DNA of 6,879 nucleotides from an uncultured candidate division Zixibacteria bacterium (GTDB lineage: Bacteria; Zixibacteria; MSB-5A5; GN15; FEB-12). The translations under genes were made by a program, and so were the position numbers. The DNA is taken from NCBI GenBank assembly GCA_913009765.1, contig CAJVYT010000233.1:1-6879 (forward strand), written 5' to 3'. The notes under the pieces were generated by a model. That model was not told where the DNA came from. It made no database searches and saw nothing but the letters and a program-made list of their open reading frames with translations. Position 1 is the first letter of the stretch. Each line of letters opens with the position of its first letter. This document shows positions 5,495 to 6,879 of this stretch, piece after piece.

Positions 5495-6157
5495 TTACCA
5501 AGGTAAGTCATCTATATTTTCAGTATTGTCAATATTGGTTAATCCAAACCAACCAGATAATTGCAAATAACACCTTTCGTTTATGTCAGAATCTTCAGGT
5601 TTCCACCAACGCGCTAATGATATTCGCATTAAAGTCCCGGCAGGAATCATATTTACTTTCTTTTCAAATCCCACATAAGGGAATCTTTTTGTTTTTTCAA
5701 ATGGATTTTCAGTTTGATAAACGTAATGTTTATTATCATCATTCAACACTAAATCTCTATCTGAAATCCAAAATCCAACACTATTATCAGGTAAATTTTC
5801 CTTATTTTCAATATATCCGCTTCCATTTGTTGTCCAATCAAGTAACCCATTGAATATTCTATTTGGCGAACCCTCATAAATAACTATTCCACTTGTTCTT
5901 ATGAAATCTGTAAAATCATCAATTGTACGTAAGAATCTTTTTGAATGATTAATTACATCTTCGATATGAGGTGGTTCAACATCTTTTCTATCAGTAAAAC
6001 TTAAATCCCATATATCTCCAATATTAAAATTTGTATCAGCATATTGATCCCAATTTCCAGGATTTAATAATCTCACAAATCTATTGCTTGAAATCACTAT
6101 ACCACCTACACAAGCAGCCTTCCCTTTATGTGTCTTTGATGTTATTAATACTTCCAT
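5495..6157 (-). CDS. Dual-OB-like domain protein, partner of DUF488
   Basis: This 220-residue soluble protein has no signal peptide or membrane segment. From memory of the family it resembles the dual OB-containing domain. The N-terminal half begins with strands EVLITSKTHKG and GIVISSNRFVRLLNPG, followed by GDIWDLSF and PPHIEDV (63-69). The C-terminal part has IPAGTLMRISLARWWKP (171-187) and ends with QLSGWFGL. The RLLNP and AGT...LARWW segments look like OB-type strand pairs that might bind nucleic acid. The gene starts at an ATG whose A is the last base of the DUF488 stop (TAATG), so the two are translationally coupled and probably work together. The function is unknown. A defence or nucleic-acid sensing role is a guess from context. 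Confidence 0.72.
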   Translation of the reverse strand: MEVLITSKTHKGKAACVGGIVISSNRFVRLLNPGNWDQYADTNFNIGDIWDLSFTDRKDVEPPHIEDVINHSKRFLRTIDDFTDFIRTSGIVIYEGSPNRIFNGLLDWTTNGSGYIENKENLPDNSVGFWISDRDLVLNDDNKHYVYQTENPFEKTKRFPYVGFEKKVNMIPAGTLMRISLARWWKPEDSDINERCYLQLSGWFGLTNIDNTENIDDLPW

Positions 6158-6633
6158 TATAAATGCTCAATTTTATATCCTAATTTTTCAAGTTTTTCAC
6201 TCACAAGTGACCGATGACAAGCAGCAGGCTTTTCTTCTACACAGAAAAAAACAACATTACTTGCGCCAACTTCATCTAATTTATTTAGAAAAACATCGAA
6301 GTCAAATTTATTCAATATTCTGTCCTTATATGCGATAGTGAAAATTTTACCTAATTTGTCTCTATTTCGTTTCAGAACTCCTTCTTTTTCATCAGCTTCC
6401 TTTTGCAATTGTCTAATATCTGATGTTGGTGCAAGTTCAATAATATGTGCATATTTAATGTCAAGTTCGTTTAACTTTTGTTGTAAACGATTGCTATTAA
6501 CAAAAGAATATTTTGCACCTCTAATCCCTCTTCTTTGCCGAATATCACAAAAAGTATCAATATTGTTGTCAATCAATTTTTGAAAATATTCTTTTTCCGT
6601 TGAGCCATAAACTCCAATTGTGAAAAATTTCAT
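6157..6633 (-). CDS. DUF488 family protein
   Basis: This 158-residue protein carries the DUF488 pattern. It opens with FFTIGVYGSTEKEYFQKL, then IDTFCDIRQRRGIRGAKYSF (25-44), then DIKYAHIIELAPT, and ends with VVFFCVEEKPAACHRSLVSEKL (127-148). The C-x7-CHR signature (C131, C139, H140, R141) is the family's most conserved site and suggests a metal or catalytic centre, though no reaction is established to my knowledge. It is the first gene of a two-gene unit with the dual-OB-like protein. The start ATG lies 47 bases before the point where adapter sequence begins, so any upstream partner gene is lost. No convincing promoter is visible in the remaining leader. Confidence 0.88.
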   Translation of the reverse strand: MKFFTIGVYGSTEKEYFQKLIDNNIDTFCDIRQRRGIRGAKYSFVNSNRLQQKLNELDIKYAHIIELAPTSDIRQLQKEADEKEGVLKRNRDKLGKIFTIAYKDRILNKFDFDVFLNKLDEVGASNVVFFCVEEKPAACHRSLVSEKLEKLGYKIEHL

Positions 6634-6680
6634 AATGCGTCTTCGTTATATTTTTTACGTGAACTAAAAGATAATTCTTC

Positions 6681-6738
6681 AGATCGGAAGAGCGTCGTGT
6701 AGGGAAAGAGTGTAGATCTCGGTGGTCGCCGTATCATT
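6681..6738. other. Illumina adapter contamination
   Basis: These 58 bases start agatcggaagagcgtcgtgt and match, as I know it, the full reverse complement of the TruSeq universal adapter. It is a library artefact from reading through a short insert and is not part of the genome. The genomic insert therefore ends at 6680. Confidence 0.97.
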
Positions 6739-6879
6739 AAAAAAAAAAAAAAAGAAAAAAAAGAGAAAGAGAAAAATAAGATATCATATGAAAAATATAA
6801 AAAAAATTAGTAAGAGTGCCAATATAGCGCTGAAGCTGGTCTATTACATATCATGACTTATCTCCAATCTATGACTGAA
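6739..6879. other. Sequencing artefact tail (poly-A and noise)
   Basis: A run of 15 A at 6739-6753 directly follows the adapter, then an A/G-only stretch, then about 100 bases without any coding signal. This is what an Illumina read gives past the end of the adapter. The last part (about 6781-6879) could be a mis-joined real fragment, but its origin cannot be trusted. Confidence 0.88.

Noticed and set aside
5332..5853. 173-codon open frame on the + strand
   Set aside because: It spans the repeat-rich spacer and lies antisense to the dual-OB-like gene. Its composition (many His, Tyr, Phe, Gln) is what an AT-rich antisense frame gives.
6754..6879. Genomic sequence after the adapter
   Set aside because: It follows an adapter and a poly-A run, so it is most likely read noise; no feature was called from it.

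Overview
The window looks like an assembly contig from a member of the Bacteroidota, possibly from a metagenome. This rests on weak or absent Shine-Dalgarno sites, AT-rich host-type genes, a BRO-N/Fic fusion of a type I associate with that phylum, and a DUF488 plus dual-OB gene pair. I cannot name a genus. There is no core gene: everything is mobile or accessory DNA.

Left edge (1 to about 126): the 3' end of a group II intron on the + strand. It comprises the last residues of the intron-encoded reverse transcriptase/maturase, a complete catalytic domain V hairpin, and the start of domain VI. The intron then runs into the next element.

About 127 to 4232: an apparently intact IS21-like insertion sequence of about 4.1 kb, read on the - strand. 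It has terminal inverted repeats in exact register (131-179 and 4180-4228), each with two TACCAC motifs 23 bp apart. Besides the usual istA and istB it carries two upstream genes, a small Cys4 zinc-finger basic protein and a ParB-like DNA-binding protein. The order is zinc finger, ParB-like, IstA, IstB. The last three overlap by a few bases, so they form one translationally linked unit. A 21-bp sequence is repeated three times about 80 bp apart across the end of the zinc-finger gene and the leader of the ParB-like gene. It is a candidate operator or partition-type site. This four-gene IS21 variant is the most interesting item here. Its base composition is visibly less AT-rich than the genes to its right.

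4233 to 6633: AT-rich accessory genes, all on the - strand. First comes a BRO-N/Fic protein with an intact catalytic motif and an altered C-terminal inhibitory motif. Next is a 243-bp intergenic region with attC-like imperfect inverted repeats. Last is a two-gene unit, DUF488 followed by a dual-OB-like protein, joined by a TAATG stop/start. The content suggests a mobile, possibly defence-related cargo region, but function is inferred only.

6681 to 6879: not biology. Positions 6681-6738 read as the Illumina TruSeq universal adapter (reverse complement), followed by a poly-A run and noise, so the true sequence probably ends at 6680.
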